This document shows positions 38,220-51,530 of a stretch of 64,000 nt of DNA, in pieces. The position numbers and the translations under genes were made by a program. The stretch covers positions 494,501 through 558,500 of the forward strand of contig JAQGDQ010002367.1 in NCBI GenBank assembly GCA_030141605.1. Direction: 5' to 3'. This DNA is from Tubiluchus corallicola (taxonomy: Eukaryota; Priapulida; Priapulimorpha; Priapulimorphida; Tubiluchidae). The notes below the pieces were generated by a model. That model did no database searches. It saw only the letters and a program-made list of their open reading frames with translations, and was not told the DNA's origin. Within the stretch, counting starts at the first letter, position 1, and the number at the start of each line of letters is the position of its first letter.

Positions 38220-41200
38220 ATGGCTGATCCAAAGTATGCTGGTCTACCTGGAATTGCTGTGGGAGAGCCAGATGTTTATGAGACCAGCGATTTGCCGGAA
38301 GATGATCAACACAAAACTCTTGATGATGTAGAAAGCGAGAGTGTTGACAAAATAAATGTCAGTGTCGGTGGTGCTTTTAAAGACTTTAAAGGAAAGTCAA
38401 TAACTGACAGAGAAGTGGACTTTTCAGACAGCATCACAAAAGGCAGGAGACTGGGCTATTTCACGGATCGTACTGTATATGAGCTTGCAGGAGGCGTAAG
38501 TTAATAATTTTTTGAATATTATATTGTTTACACATAAGTTTATTTCATGATACATGGAAATGACAAGCAGTTTACTATAGTATAGTTAAATTAGCAGCAT
38601 ACATTACATTCTAAATAGTTTTTTAATCATTAGCATACAGTTTCCTGTCAACAATAGGTATATACTGTTAATATTATACATGTATAAAAGTGCTCCTGAG
38701 TTAAAGTAGGTTTTATTTCTTACATACTAACACATATCCAGCTCTGTTAGCCCCATGGCCAATTCTAGTCATTTGCACAATATTTACCATATTAACAAGA
38801 CCTTCTTTTGTGATAATGGCTTGACTTGGGAGGAATGAAAAGCACATATCATAGTTTTATGAAAATGGAATTCTAGTGACTGTGACATGAACATAAGAAC
38901 TCTTTTCATTGACCATATGTCACTGTAGCTGTTTGCCATGTTAGGGGTAATTTGTTTAAAAAAAACTAGACCTCTTTAGTAAAACTGGAATGATTAGAAT
39001 TGTGCTAGTAGAATAATTATTATTTTCTGTCTAAAAAGGGGCAGACAGATAGAACAATATCAAGTTTTCTGCCAATTTCGAGGACCTACCTACCTTGTGT
39101 GATAATGGCATTATCATATGACCTACCACCTACCTACCCCTTGTATTGATATCAGTATCACACCAATGTAGCTTTTTTACATTTTAATCTTACTAAAGAC
39201 AGACAACAACATCACTTGTGTTAATAAATGGGAAACCATTTACCAGTGGATTCTAATTTCATCGGTGGTCGCAGTCCCAATTCACTGAGCCAAGCAAGTG
39301 ATGTCAGATAATGATATCATGACTAAATCACCTGCCTACCATACATTATAATGGCATTAACACATCTCCTGCCACCACCTATACTAAACTTGATATCATT
39401 TTATGTGGATGGCCCCAAAATTTTGGATCTAAATTGGAGCCTTTGGAGCTCATTTGAAATGATTTATGAACAAAAATTACTCAGAACTAGTTTACATTGA
39501 GGCTAGTCTTTAAAGCCATCTCCTTATATTTTTGCTGCAAGAAAGACTTCTTTAGCGATTTTTATTGAGAATTCTTACTTGTATTAGAAGACCACAAAAT
39601 CTTCATGGTATTTTCCTTTATTTGTGCAACATTGTAGAATATACAGTTGAACTACAATAGTGCAAAACATTGACATGATAATTAACTCCCATATAGTGCA
39701 AAACATTGACAAATAACAAATCACAAATAGTTTGCAATTTTTACAAATTTTTCTTCCTAGGCCATTCAAGTGAAATGGTTATGAATATCACACTGTCTAA
39801 TTACCACGAGATTTCAAGATTGAAAGAATTTTTATTTACTTAACATCAGACACTGCTTATTGCATGTAATATGAAAAAATAAATGAATACATGTACTGTA
39901 TTTGCATACACCGTAATCACGAATAATTGTTGCATTTCTTAGAATAATCTTACATGATTTAATCACGCCGCACAGTCCTTTGAAATCATACTGTTTTTGC
40001 TGACCCTCTGAAGCCTTTATTCCTATTTTCCAGTAGCTATCAACATGCTCCTTTGTTTTACAGGAGCATCATGAGAAGGAAACTCCACATCAGAAATATC
40101 AGCGCCTTCAGCATGAGATCAGAGAACTAATAGAAGAAGTGGGAAAAGTTCAAGGTTCCATAAAAGGTGATGCATCTGGTGACAACTCAAATCCAATCCT
40201 CATGGCCAAGCAGGTATTGAAAACACTAATAGCGAAATGCTTTAGTTAGGCATGTTTCAATTATTTTAACTCATTTGCAGGCGTAAGTTGATCTTTACTA
40301 TTATTACAAACTTCTTTTAATTTACACAAATGTATAAAGAGGTGACGTCAAGCAAAGTTAATCAGTATTACGAGCATACTTTGTGCACATACGCAAGTAT
40401 TTCATTTAAGAAATATTATCAGTTAAATAAAGCAAAAAATATATAATGATATGTTATGCAATTGGTAATAAAAATGTAACCGTAATAAAATGGCTACTGG
40501 ACCTAATCATATATTATAAACATACCTTGTAACTGTATGGACCAGGCAATGCAATACTTCATCAAATGGAGGCCAGAAGTGGTGGTTTTGCATAAATATA
40601 TATAGTGCTGACTTTTCTAGGTTGAGTACCTGAGACAGCAGGTGAGTGATGTACACTTGGAAAACATCATTGGAACACAAGCTGTTATTGACAGTTCCGA
40701 CCCACAAGGAGCTCTACAGCGACGTTTGCTTACCCAGATCGAAGCTTTCAATCATTCCGTGTCTTCTAGTGAAAAATCAGCTAAATCAGCACCAGCTTCC
40801 AGTGATCATTTGACATATGAGCTGTGCTACAAACCAGAGCAGGCAAAGTTTAGTCAGATGGCAAAACTAGCTGATGTAGAAGAACGACTGGACAGAGTGT
40901 CAGCAGTTGTTGGCAGTGATCCAGAGAAATTTGCTGGTGTTTGCACGGTATTATTATTTGTACTAATTGCAGGTGTACATTTTGGTGGGAGGTAACGTTC
41001 CAGGGAGAGTAGTTCAAATTTTTCAGTTAAAACTAAACCCTCACTATATAATAAGCTTTTATAACTTCAAATATTACTCTCATTAAGATAATTCAATTTA
41101 TTTTATTATAAACTTACTGTAAAACACGTTTCTTTTGATTTTTATCACTTTGCTGCTAAATTTGAAGAGCTGCCATTTCTCGTTGCGCGACTGTACATAT

Positions 41201-44200
41201 TGAATATAGTCACAAGGCCACCAAAGATTGGTAGGCAAACATCCGTAACCAAAGACGCTTTCTGTACCTCTCCCATTCTCGCTTACTCGCGCCAAAGACG
41301 CAAAACATAATGATCTTTACGGAATTGCATGTTCGAAATTCGCCAGAAAAAGGTAAGTTATTTAATTTATAAGTGTCTTTTGTTTAATAATGACTATAAA
41401 TTATTTGTGTAATCATAATAATGTGTTAAAAACTTCAATGTCTGTTGGGTTTATATTCAGAATGTTATGCAATGATTTTGTTATATTTTTTTATAAATTT
41501 TCTTTTTTAAATGAACGACATTTTTTGAATATTTGTAGAAATTATTACACTGTTTTTCGTGTGAAATAATTTAATAACATAAGTTGTATTGAATATTAGA
41601 TTTTTTCAAGTGTATTATTTTATAGGATACTAGTGGCAAGAGTTTAGTAGAAGTTGCTGCATTATTGAATGCCAAGCTTAGTCTTCTAGATCCTGCACAG
41701 CTAGATCACATTGAAGGTCGTTTACATGCACTAAACCAAAAGCTTAATCAGATAGCAGAGAAGAAGAGTGTAATACAAGAAGCTGATTCTCTAAATAAGG
41801 TATAAGCGTACATTCATTTTTTTATGAATTACTTATGTAGAGTATATTCAAAATAAAATGTAATTCTTAATAGTTACACACATATGCTCAAATATTAATC
41901 ATTGGTTCACTATGAAATTCTTTACACCAAAGAATCAACTATTTTTACACAAACTGATTTTTTGTTGCAGGTCTTATGATGGGAACTGTTGAGTTCTCGA
42001 AACATCATCATTTAATAATAGTAATTTTTTTAAATGTTATATTGTGCGATTCTGTGTAAAAATTGACAATAAAAATGACATTATGTCTAAGTTACTGTGT
42101 GCCTCAGTAACTACTAGACATTAACTAGAAATTTTAACAAATCCGAATGGTTCTTAGTTTTCTGGTTTTTTTTGGCATTCTGATTTATAGCCACCTCCAT
42201 GTTGTTTTTCACTCTTTTTTGGAAATTTAGTCTATAATTTGCGTTCACTACAAGCCACACTCATGTTTTTCTTTATTAAATTTGAAATTTTTATTTTATA
42301 GTGGTAACTGTTTCGTTATTTATGTTTATTTATTTATGTTTCGCATTGCTGCATTGTTAGTTTTACAGTTTGCTTAAAGAAATTGTAGAAAATATTTTAG
42401 AGTAATATTTTTTAAGTGAAAACTCCTTGTTCATTATTTGTCTCAAGGTGTCAGAGTTGTATGAATTAATGAAGAAGTGGGAACACACAACAGCTAGTCT
42501 TCCTGAGATTGTTGAAAGAATGGTTGCTTTGAAGGAACTTCATGAACAGGCATTACAGTTCAGTCAAGCACTTTCATATTTAGATACTGTAAGTTTCTTC
42601 CTTAAGCAGTACTTGTTATACGACTTTTGTTAACCACAGTGCACACATAAACTGTTTACATTGCACACATAAACACTTGTTATAAGTTTGTGAGCAACCA
42701 GCATCTCTTAGCTCATTTGCTGCTGTTAACTTTTTACTAATTAGCTTACTTTTGTACAGTTTTAGCTGGCAACTATAATTTAGTAGTCTTGCCTGCAGGT
42801 GTAAAACTATCATTTTTTACAAATTTTTATTTCTGCTGACTGAATTCATTCAACATTAAAGTATTTGGGTAATTTCTTTTTTAAGGGTAAGATATGACTT
42901 GTCTTATTAATTTTCTCAATGTTACATTAATGTTTCCTCACTGATACTACCAATTAAGAAAAGAAAATAATACACTGTTTAGTGTAAATAGTCTGTATTA
43001 GACTAATTTACCACACAGACTAATTTCATAGAATTTTTTCATTCCAATATTACAATAAGAAATTCCCAAATTTCGGAACTAGAGTCTAGAAGTTTCTTTA
43101 TCAACCAGTTTATAGAAAGATAGGTAAAATCTTTATTAACCAACATTAGGACAATACATGCACAGGGGTGCAATGTCTGTATTTGTATGTTGCATCCATG
43201 AATGGAAGCAGCTTGCCACAGTCACTCACAATTCTGACTGGACTCATAGTTGGCAATAGCACCAGACTATTCTAGTAGAATTAATGTAATCAAAGCATTT
43301 CATTTGAACTCTTTTTGGTAATTTGCTATGATTTCCTGCAACACCAGCCAGGCCAGTGCATATCATTGCCAAAAATTATGCTGTATTCGTCTTGCTGAGC
43401 ATTAACTGCACATAAAGGGTTTTCAGGGCTCGATTTTGGGGCCTCTTTTGTTTCTTGTTTATATAAATGACATTGCTCATAATATACAGTGTGACATAAG
43501 TCTTTTTGCTGAGAATACTTCCATAATGGATGCAGTCGCAGACCCAGTAGATTCCGCATTGCATCTAAGTTCCGACCTAGAGACCTTGCAGCACTGGGCT
43601 GATAGATGGTGTGTTACCTTTATTCCACAGAAAACCGAAGTAATGCGCTTCTCTCGTAAAATCCAGCAACGTCATCATATGCCACTTTATCTCAATAATA
43701 TAGCTTTAAAACATGTTAATTCTGATAAGCACCTGGGGATATATTTTACATGTGATCTAAAATGGGAACAACATGTAAACGAGATCATCGCAACAGTTCA
43801 GCCAAAACTAGGAAACTTGCGAGGTCTAGCCATTATACTGCTGCTTTCAACTTGTGAATTCTTGTTCAAAACTGTTATTTTACCCACTTTGGAATGCGGT
43901 AATATCGTATGGTCTGGACTCGGTCGTAATGTTGAATCTCTGTTTGATAATATTCAGCTGAATGCTGCGCGCATATGTACCGGTGCTGTGTCAGGTTCCA
44001 ATCATTCAGATCTTTCGTTCGAAGCAGGACTGGACCCCTTTTCTAAGCGTTTCCAATATTTCCGTTTATGTGCCTTTTATAAAATCGTGAATCACTTAGC
44101 TTCCCACTACCTTTTGCCTCCTCGTGTAAGGGATATTACAATGTATCCAGTCCTTAATAATGAAAACTTTTCTAATTACACTTGCCACTCAACTGCTTTT

Positions 44201-45597
44201 GATATTTCTTTTTTTCTTGCCTCAGTTAAGTGCTGGAATAGTTTACCTCTTGATATCTGTAACTCTAACTCTTTAAACATCTTTAAATCTCGACTCGAAT
44301 CAAGAATCACATGTGTTTTAATAAGCGGCCTACTTACTTTTCTAGTGGTACTAGAAATTCATCTCTACACCATACTAGAATGAGAGTTGGTTTTTGCCAA
44401 TTTAATTATGATTTATACTTCAAAAAATGCAAAAATTTTGATGGGTCGCTAGTTTCACCCAACTGTCAATGTGGTTCTACTTATGAAACAGTCGTTCATT
44501 ACTTAATTAGCTGCCCTCTTTACCATCAGGCGAGACACGACTTATTTACAAATCTCTGCACTCTTTTGTCAACTTTTAACATCAATGTTTACAGTCTTGC
44601 ATCAAATGAACTTATACGTTTGTTCCTGCACAGGAACTATACCCTCGATAATTCTGTGAACACAAATTTTTGTTTTAGTGCAGTCTTTTATTTCAAACAC
44701 CAAGCACTTTAAATAGTATTAAGTTTTTTACTCTTGTTACATATTAATGCTTATATTTATTGTAACATTTTTTGTACATTGTGGTCACCATTGTTCTGCA
44801 TCTATCTAGCTTTTTGCTCCCACTAGGGGAGAACATATATCAGTTGTAAAACTGTCTGCGTCAAATCTAGATGTTACACCTTCAATAAATTATGTTTAAA
44901 CCAAAGGGTTAGATGCCAGAATGCACATTGCATAATCCTTTGTTTCATGTGTTCAAAGCCTGTTCTACGCAGTCAACACAGATTATTTTCGAAACACAGA
45001 CTAATTAAATACTGGAAAAAGAGACAAAAGGTGCACTTTAAAATTAGTCTGTGTGAGACTGTTTTTCCACATAGACTAATTATACCAAACAGTGTAGCTA
45101 TTTTTCTGGTATATCCATTGAGTTGTATTTTAAGCCTCTGTAACTAAATTATTTTGTGACATTTCACATTAACATAATTTAGAATCTGTGAAAATTGAAC
45201 ATGTAAAAATATAAATTTTTATTTGGAATATCCAAGTAATTTTACAATAAAATGAAATAAACTTAAAGACATTGAAGATTAAAATGATCATTTTGAGTTC
45301 CATTTTCCACTTTAAACTTAACTTTAGTGATTTATGTAAGAAAAAGAGAAAATATTTTCATGGAATAGCGTAATTTTGCATGTGTGTTGCCAGTAACACA
45401 ATAGCCATTATTATTTCACTTGCCTTGCCAAAAATTAATTGATGAACACATTTCAGGCTCAACAGCAGTTGATCAGCAGTATGAAAACCAATGAATCTCT
45501 ACTGAAGCAAGCTGAAGCTACATTTACACAAAATCTAGCAGCAATCAGGGCAAATTGTGAAAGTGTTGATTCCCGACTCAAGGTTCTCAACAAGTAG
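38220..45597 (+). CDS. Dynactin subunit 2 (dynamitin, p50), complete, 6 coding exons, 402 aa
   Basis: Dynamitin holds the p150Glued arm to the dynactin rod and so couples dynein to cargo; cytoplasm and centrosome. Exons: 38220-38495, 40064-40213, 40621-40947, 41626-41799, 42448-42588, 45457-45597. All introns are GT-AG and phase 0, total 1209 nt. The N terminus MADPKYAGLPGIA and EPDVYETSDLPEDDQ is nearly the vertebrate sequence, and the length matches the human protein (401 aa). KYQRLQHEIREL, LTYELCYKPEQAKFSQ, SLPEIVERMVALKELHEQA and the C-terminal coiled coil ending RLKVLNK follow in family order. The ATG has A at -3 and G at +4. Intron 5 contains a MITE with a LINE inside. AATAAA at 45833 is the likely poly(A) signal. 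Confidence 0.97.
42973..45094. mobile_element. TA-flanked MITE in dynamitin intron 5, split by a LINE
   Basis: The tips are CACTGTTTAGTG and, on the other strand, CACTGTTTGGTA, each preceded by TA (42971-42972, 45095-45096). The two ends align over about 59 bp as an inverted repeat, sharing TAGTCT and CACACAGACTAATTT. TA duplication and CACTG tips suggest Tc1/mariner. Without the LINE (43422-44902) and its duplicated 8 bp the element would be about 630 bp, with no transposase. Confidence 0.7.
43422..44902 (+). mobile_element. 5'-truncated LINE inside the MITE, sense to dynamitin
   Basis: It starts at GSILGPLLFLVYINDI of the reverse transcriptase and runs through PQKTEVMRF, HLGIYFTCDLKWEQHV and VILPTLECGNIVWSG. 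A frameshift near 44310 separates this from a second frame with a Cys/His knuckle (CQCGSTYETVVHYLISCPLY). The catalytic FADD is FAEN, so it is inactive. AAAGGGTT occurs just before (43414-43421) and just after (44903-44910), a plausible target-site duplication. Confidence 0.85.
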
Positions 45598-45832
45598 TCA
45601 TCCAGGGGAAAAGTTTCGTATAAGGACAATGGTTTTTTCAAATGTTGAAGATATTGTTGAGGTTCTGAAAATGGAAGTTTGTTGTATTTGTGCTGGTAAC
45701 GGGTAGCTAGAGCAGAGCATGAATGAACAGAAGTATTTGTTTATAAACTGCGGTCGCTTTTCAGCTAAATGGTGAATTTGTAAACATGGTGATATTGTAA
45801 TGGTATTAATTGTATCTTTTTTTGGCAATATT

Positions 45833-45838
45833 AATAAA
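45833..45838 (+). terminator. Polyadenylation signal of dynamitin
   Basis: AATAAA about 235 bp after the dynamitin stop codon, the first such hexamer in the 3' flank. Confidence 0.6.
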
Positions 45839-46303
45839 TAATGTGTTCTTGGTGGTGATGGAAAGTATAATTATTGCTTGTTGTTTGATGGCTTGCAATT
45901 ATTAACGGTTTGCTTCTAGTACCATTGTGCTACGATTTTTTTCTTTCAACAGATGTGAAACTTTATATGCAAACTAAAGCAAAAACAGTTCAAAAAGCCT
46001 GTTGCTTGTCCTTTGGAAGGATATTACTTGCTCGTTGCCAGATAAGTACTGTGGTGTTCTGTGTAGTCTTGATGTTGAACTGTACTAATTTTTGTGTTAC
46101 TTTATTACTAAGTTATTTTATTAATTTAATGGTGTACATAATGCATACAAAGACTGGAAAAGCTGAATATTACATCAAGAAAAGTAATTCTAAGAGGAGA
46201 GTGCCACTAAAAAATGGTAATTTCTGTAAGTCCAGTTATTGCAGGATAGCAGGCTTTAGTAAGGAGAGTGTCTCTATAAGGCTTGTGTCAAACAGAGCTG
46301 AAA

Positions 46304-47462
46304 ATAATCCGTAAGGCATAAGCCATGAGGAGAAAAAGTCTGCCTCATGAAAAATGAACATGTGAAAACCAATGGTCCCTTTCACACAGGTAAGTCTGCC
46401 TCATGAAAAATGAACATATGAAAACCAATGGTCCTTGTAACGCAGGTAATCCCATTTCTCGTCTTTAGGGTACCACAGTTTTGCTACCGTTTTGCATTTG
46501 ACATAATCTGCGGTATGGCCCTTGCAAGCCGTTTTGAGCAGATCATAAGCCACCTTGTAGCAAAATGAATTTTGCCATTAATTTCATTTGCTATAAGGCA
46601 TTTTTGGTTAGTGCTAACATGATAATGAGCATACTTCTGGTTTTTACTGTGCATAATGCAGTTATATTGTAACAGATGATTCATTCTTGACAGAATGATC
46701 TTATAAACAATAAAAACCAATTTTTTAAATGTGACATTGTACTAAAAAATCAATTAGATAGGCGCCGATTATCGTAATTTGTATAATGAAACATTTTTTA
46801 AGGAAACCTGTATTCTGTAATGAGCAAAATTACTTAAACATACATGAATAAAATTTGCATATAATACAAATATTTGGCAACCCAGCCATTCTGTACTGTT
46901 CTGTGTTTGGTTTCAGTCAACTATAATAAGGTACTAATGGATATCGTAACAAATTTTATTAGGGTACTGGATGGCTTTGTTCAAGTCTTATGCAGTGAAT
47001 TAGCCCAGTCATCTTTTTCATTGAAAATGAAATAATTTGTTTAACTAAATTAACAGTTTTTCTTCCACTATTACTTGTCCAACCTGGTGCTATGTGATCC
47101 TTCTGCCAGTGCCAAAAGCTCGTAAAATAAGTAGAGGAACATTCTGCTGTGGTTGAATGTTTTTCATTATCTCTTGTTTTTTTGCAATATTATGAAATAC
47201 GATCTACCTTCACATTGTCTGTTGCATTAAATGGGTCTAGCCCACATTGTTTGTTTCTGCTTAATTTTTTAATATGTCGTATTATGTAAAAAAAGCAACC
47301 GAATCCAGAGGATTTTGAATCAGGTAAACTAATAAATTAGGGTGATAAATTACTGATTCACACATCCAGCCAAAAATGGCTTATGGCAAAACGCTTTGCT
47401 AGTTACACAGCACATACGGCGGATTATGGAAGTTGGAAGATGCCTTATGACTTACGGATTAT
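46304..47462. mobile_element. Foldback-like element with nested inverted repeats
   Basis: ATAATCCGTAAGGCATAAG (46304-46322) is inverted with one mismatch at 47444-47462. CATAATCTGCGGTATG (46502-46517) is inverted with two mismatches at 47413-47428. A third short pair (CATAAGCCA) lies inside. The nesting order is that of a foldback element. It also carries a 56-bp minisatellite (about 46338-46446). Sequences outside its two ends (about 46205-46260 and 47507-47565) are similar to each other in direct orientation. Termini and superfamily are not resolved. Confidence 0.45.
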
Positions 47463-47819
47463 GGATTATGGCTTGCTCCTTAAGCCTTTCTCTATGTGTC
47501 AAAGGTCTAAAATTGTAATTTCGGTATGTCAAGTTATTGCAAGATAGCAGCTTTTAGTGACAGTAATTTCATGTCATAAATGTACATGCTTCTGCTAAAT
47601 TGTTCTTTTTGCTTTTCTCAAGTAGTATTTCTACCTATCTGCAGATGAATTTTTACCTGTTTTTTTCATAATCGTCTTACAAGCATGCCTTTAAATTTGA
47701 CGAAGAATAAAAAATAGTATTGTGAAATGTACAACATTTGTAGTCTTTATTGTGCCAATATTTACAATTGCTTGTAACTAAAATCGTAATGTGGTACAAC
47801 TTTACAAAGTTTTCGATCA

Positions 47820-49583
47820 GTAATTAAACAATGATGTAGTCAAGTCCTCATTTTAAATTTCCTATCGTCGAGATATTTAGCTTTGCTAACTCTAAAATAA
47901 CCCATTGCTGCAACATGGCTTAAGTGTTGTACTTAATAGGATTAATTTTGTGCATTATCATCGAGTTCACTGGATTATCATCAGGTAGTCTAAGCATATG
48001 CCCAATCCATCATCTTAAACAGTGTCTTTTTATTTTTTTTCTTGTCCAAGGTTCTTCTTTTATTTTTTCATACAGATCTTTATTTGAGATTTTCTTTGGC
48101 CATCTGATACCCAAAATGTTTCTGTAATTTCGCCTTTGAAACGCATCGATTTTAGCTTATGATTTTAATGTCTAGAGCTCAGAGTTGTACAACAACACAG
48201 TTTCAACTAAGGCTGACAATATTCTAATTTTTGTTTCCAAAGAAATCTTCTTATTCTCAAAAACTATTGTGAGTTTTGAATGTGCTAATAATGGCATAAT
48301 TTTGCGTCTTGATATGTCGCCTTCTGTTGCTATGAGACTAGAGAGATACTTGCATTTTTTCCGCAATTCATCACCATGACGTGTTATGTGAAACTCTTCA
48401 GTTTTATTTTTGTTTACTACATCATCCCTTTTCAGTTTTTCTTCTCTTTAGTTTTTTATTTCGTATAATTCTTCTTTGTTTCTTGTAATCTGTGCTACAT
48501 CATCAACATACTGCATAGGGATAGTAGTTGACATACTTTGTGGAGACGAGTAACTGTGTTCTTGTCTTACTTCATTTATTATTAATTCAGGCCCATGAAT
48601 TGTGTAGTTGTGATCTTCTAGGTCTTTCAATGGTATAACTTTGTCCTTAGTGAGACCTAATGCAAGATGTAAAGTAAAAGGAACAGGGCTTAAGCAGTCA
48701 CTCTGAGGTACTTCTTTGTTTGTAGAAAATGGCTGACTTAACTCTCCCTTCACACCTGACTTGAATTAATAGATTTTCCAACATTATATTTATGATGTCT
48801 ATTTCATCAGTCTCAAAGATTTCTTCTAGACAGCAAAGCAGAGTTTTTCTCCGAACACAATCAAAGGCCTTTGACATATCGATCATGAGGATATATATTG
48901 AGTAATCAGCAGAAGAGATGCCTTTTTCGGCTGTTAATTGGCAGGCTTGTACTAATTCAGTTCCGTCCTGGTTGATATGCTGCTTGGCTTGTTGGATGTA
49001 AGTGTGTAACCTATCATAGAGCCTAGTCAATATACAGATAGCCAAACTTTTCCTTATGAGTGTAAGTAAAAAGAAAAAGGTCTAAGATTCCTGTAGGACC
49101 TTTTTCTTATCTCTCTTGAGTAACGGGATAAGTATTCCTTTATGAATGTCTTGCGGAAATGTGCGTGTTTCTGAAATATCGTGCTGAATGTCAGCGATTT
49201 CTGAATATAAATCTGATCCATACTTGACCAACTTAGCATTTAATTGATCAATGCCCGGGCCTTTGTTGTTTTTCAATGATTTTGCTGCGTGCTTTACTCC
49301 CTTAGTAAATGGAACTTTCACTGGGTCCTTTTAATACCAGCTGCATTTTCATCGTTCAACATCTTTTGAACAAATTCTTGTAGGGCTTCAATTTCCTGTT
49401 TAGCATTAGTAATTAAATCATCACTTCTTTCTACAATCAGTTTTTTCTTTAGTTGAAAGTTCTGCAAAGTCCTTATTGATTAAAAATGCCCAGAAGCATT
49501 TTTGTTTGCTCAGTATCTTCTGCGATACCACCAATCACCTTTTTTCCTCTATTTGTTTTAGCTTTTCATGAATTTGTTTTAGA

Positions 49584-49645
<62 letters not shown>

Positions 49646-51530
49646 ATAATAACTATATAATATATATAAAGATATAATAATATTTATTTGCCATAAAAAA
49701 TCGATATTCATAACTATAAAAGCATAAAAGAAGAACATCGCAGCATGAGAATAAAATTCACACAACTGTTAAAGGCAAATGCATCCTGTGCAAACTAAAA
49801 ACTACTGTGACAAAAATTTAGAACAAAATATACATTGTAATGTTACACGCAAGTTATATACAATATATGCATACAATTTAAAATGGACGTGGGTAAATAA
49901 AATTTGCGGATGAATATATATTATCGTTTACGTATGTAGGGTTTTCAAAACGATTTAATGTATGTATTTTTAATTTTGATTTGAATTAGTCGAAAGACTT
50001 GATTTGTTTTAAACTTGATGGCAGGGTATTCCAAAGTTGAACTCCTTGTTTAGTGATAGAATTATTGCCGTATTTGTTATTAGTGCGTATTTGTTTAATA
50101 TTGTGTGTTCTTGGATTTAATGTTGGCTCCAAGAGGAGTGGAAGCTTATTTTTGATGAAGGGCTAATTTTTGCTAATATTGTTGATGTATTTATATAAAA
50201 ACAGGATTGTGTAGAAGTCTTTATGTGCTTGTAAAACTGGGATTTTAAACATTGTTCTTAATTCTGTTGCAGAGGTTTGATTTGTTATGAGAGACGTTTT
50301 ATTTGAATAACCAGCGACTAATCGTAATGCATAATTTTGAAGACTATTTAGTTTGTTATAGCTGTCTCTTGAAACTTCATGAAAAAGTGTGCATCCGTAT
50401 AAAAAGTGCGGTAGAATGAGTTTTAAAAATTAATAACTTTGCGTTTCTCCTTAAGATAATTAATTTCTGCTAAATTTTTACATTGGTGAATTTTATCTTT
50501 CTAAGCTTGCAGACAAAGTTTCTATCTCATCATTTTAAATTTTTTTCTATCACTAAATTTCACATGCCCTAGTATTTCTGCTGCCGAATTTTTTATGTGA
50601 CCGTTGACTTTATATGACTGCAAATCTGTGTGTTCAGATATCTCACCAGGTGGAGATTTATTAATATTAGTAAATATTTTGTTCTTTGTTTTTCTGCAGT
50701 ATCTTTACCCATTTGACTGAAATCTTGGTCATAACCAAAAGTGATCGGTGTCTATGTTTAAACTAGCATACGACCTGGAATTTCTTATTAGTGGCATGTG
50801 CATTTTCCTTACCATCTGTTTGATTATTTATAGGATTTCCTCTGGGTTCTCCATTCCATGACTTCTTTTTTTCTGTGTTGTTTGCCCGGTAGTGACATGA
50901 GCGGAATACAGTGTTAGTGACGACCGGATTTTTAGCTACAACAGTTACCGCTAATCGTAATCCATTTGAATTTGAAATTCCCTTTCCATATTTACCTAGA
51001 TACTGTAGTAATGAATTATGCAGTGATCCAATCTTGGCATTGAAATCTCCACAAACGATTAGCAAATGACTTTTGGGTACTGAACTAATAAAGTTATCCA
51101 AATCATCATAGAAAACATCTCTTAACTTGGGATCCTTTTCACTTTTTGCTAACATGGGTGCATAACCATTTACCGTAGTGATTTGCTTGTTTTTTTTGTA
51201 CAAGTTTTGAGCGCATTAGTATATAATTCTTGAATTTATAATAGTATTTGTGCAATTAAAATCCACTGAATAAACAAAACCCACCCCAGGATATGCGCTT
51301 GTGACATCTCCATGCAAAAGTACTTTAAATGTGCTTGTTATTTAGAGAATAATTCTCTGCTGATTTCACATGCGTTTCTTGTAGTGCCAAAAATGTCAAC
51401 CCATATTTGTCTAGATCTTTCAAAAGATTTTTTTCTTTCAATTTTGTTCTGAAGCCTTGAACATTAAGTGTTCCAGCTCTTATTATATCAGCATAATGAT
51501 GTGTTGCTGGAATTACTAATTCTATGGCTG
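47820..51530 (-). mobile_element. Near-complete but decayed LINE, minus strand
   Basis: Read on the minus strand from 51530: an endonuclease domain (GTLNVQGFRTKLKEKNLL, LQETHVKSA, VNGYAPMLAKSEKDP, VCGDFNAKIG), then reverse-transcriptase blocks (LKNNKGPGIDQLNAKLVKYG, MIDMSKAFDCVRR, a degenerate QGCxLSP block, MQYVDDVAQI) and a C-terminal segment with ETKIRILSALVETVLLYNSE and, further on, RWPKKISN. Many frameshifts and stops are present. The stretch 49588-50520 is another LINE inserted between the endonuclease and the RT. The clade is not certain. Confidence 0.75.
49588..50520 (-). mobile_element. Second LINE nested in the first, with TA tail
   Basis: The minus strand at about 50440-49960 encodes a C-terminal LINE block (YALRLVAGYSNKTSL, QGVQLWNTLPSSLKQIKSF) unlike the host LINE. 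A long 3' region follows, ending near GGCAAATAAATATT and a TA microsatellite (49588-49638). It is truncated at its 5' end. The left part of the host element resumes right after it. Confidence 0.65.

Noticed and set aside
45910-46314. 134-codon open frame after dynamitin
   Set aside because: Low-complexity composition, no family, and its end runs into the foldback repeat.
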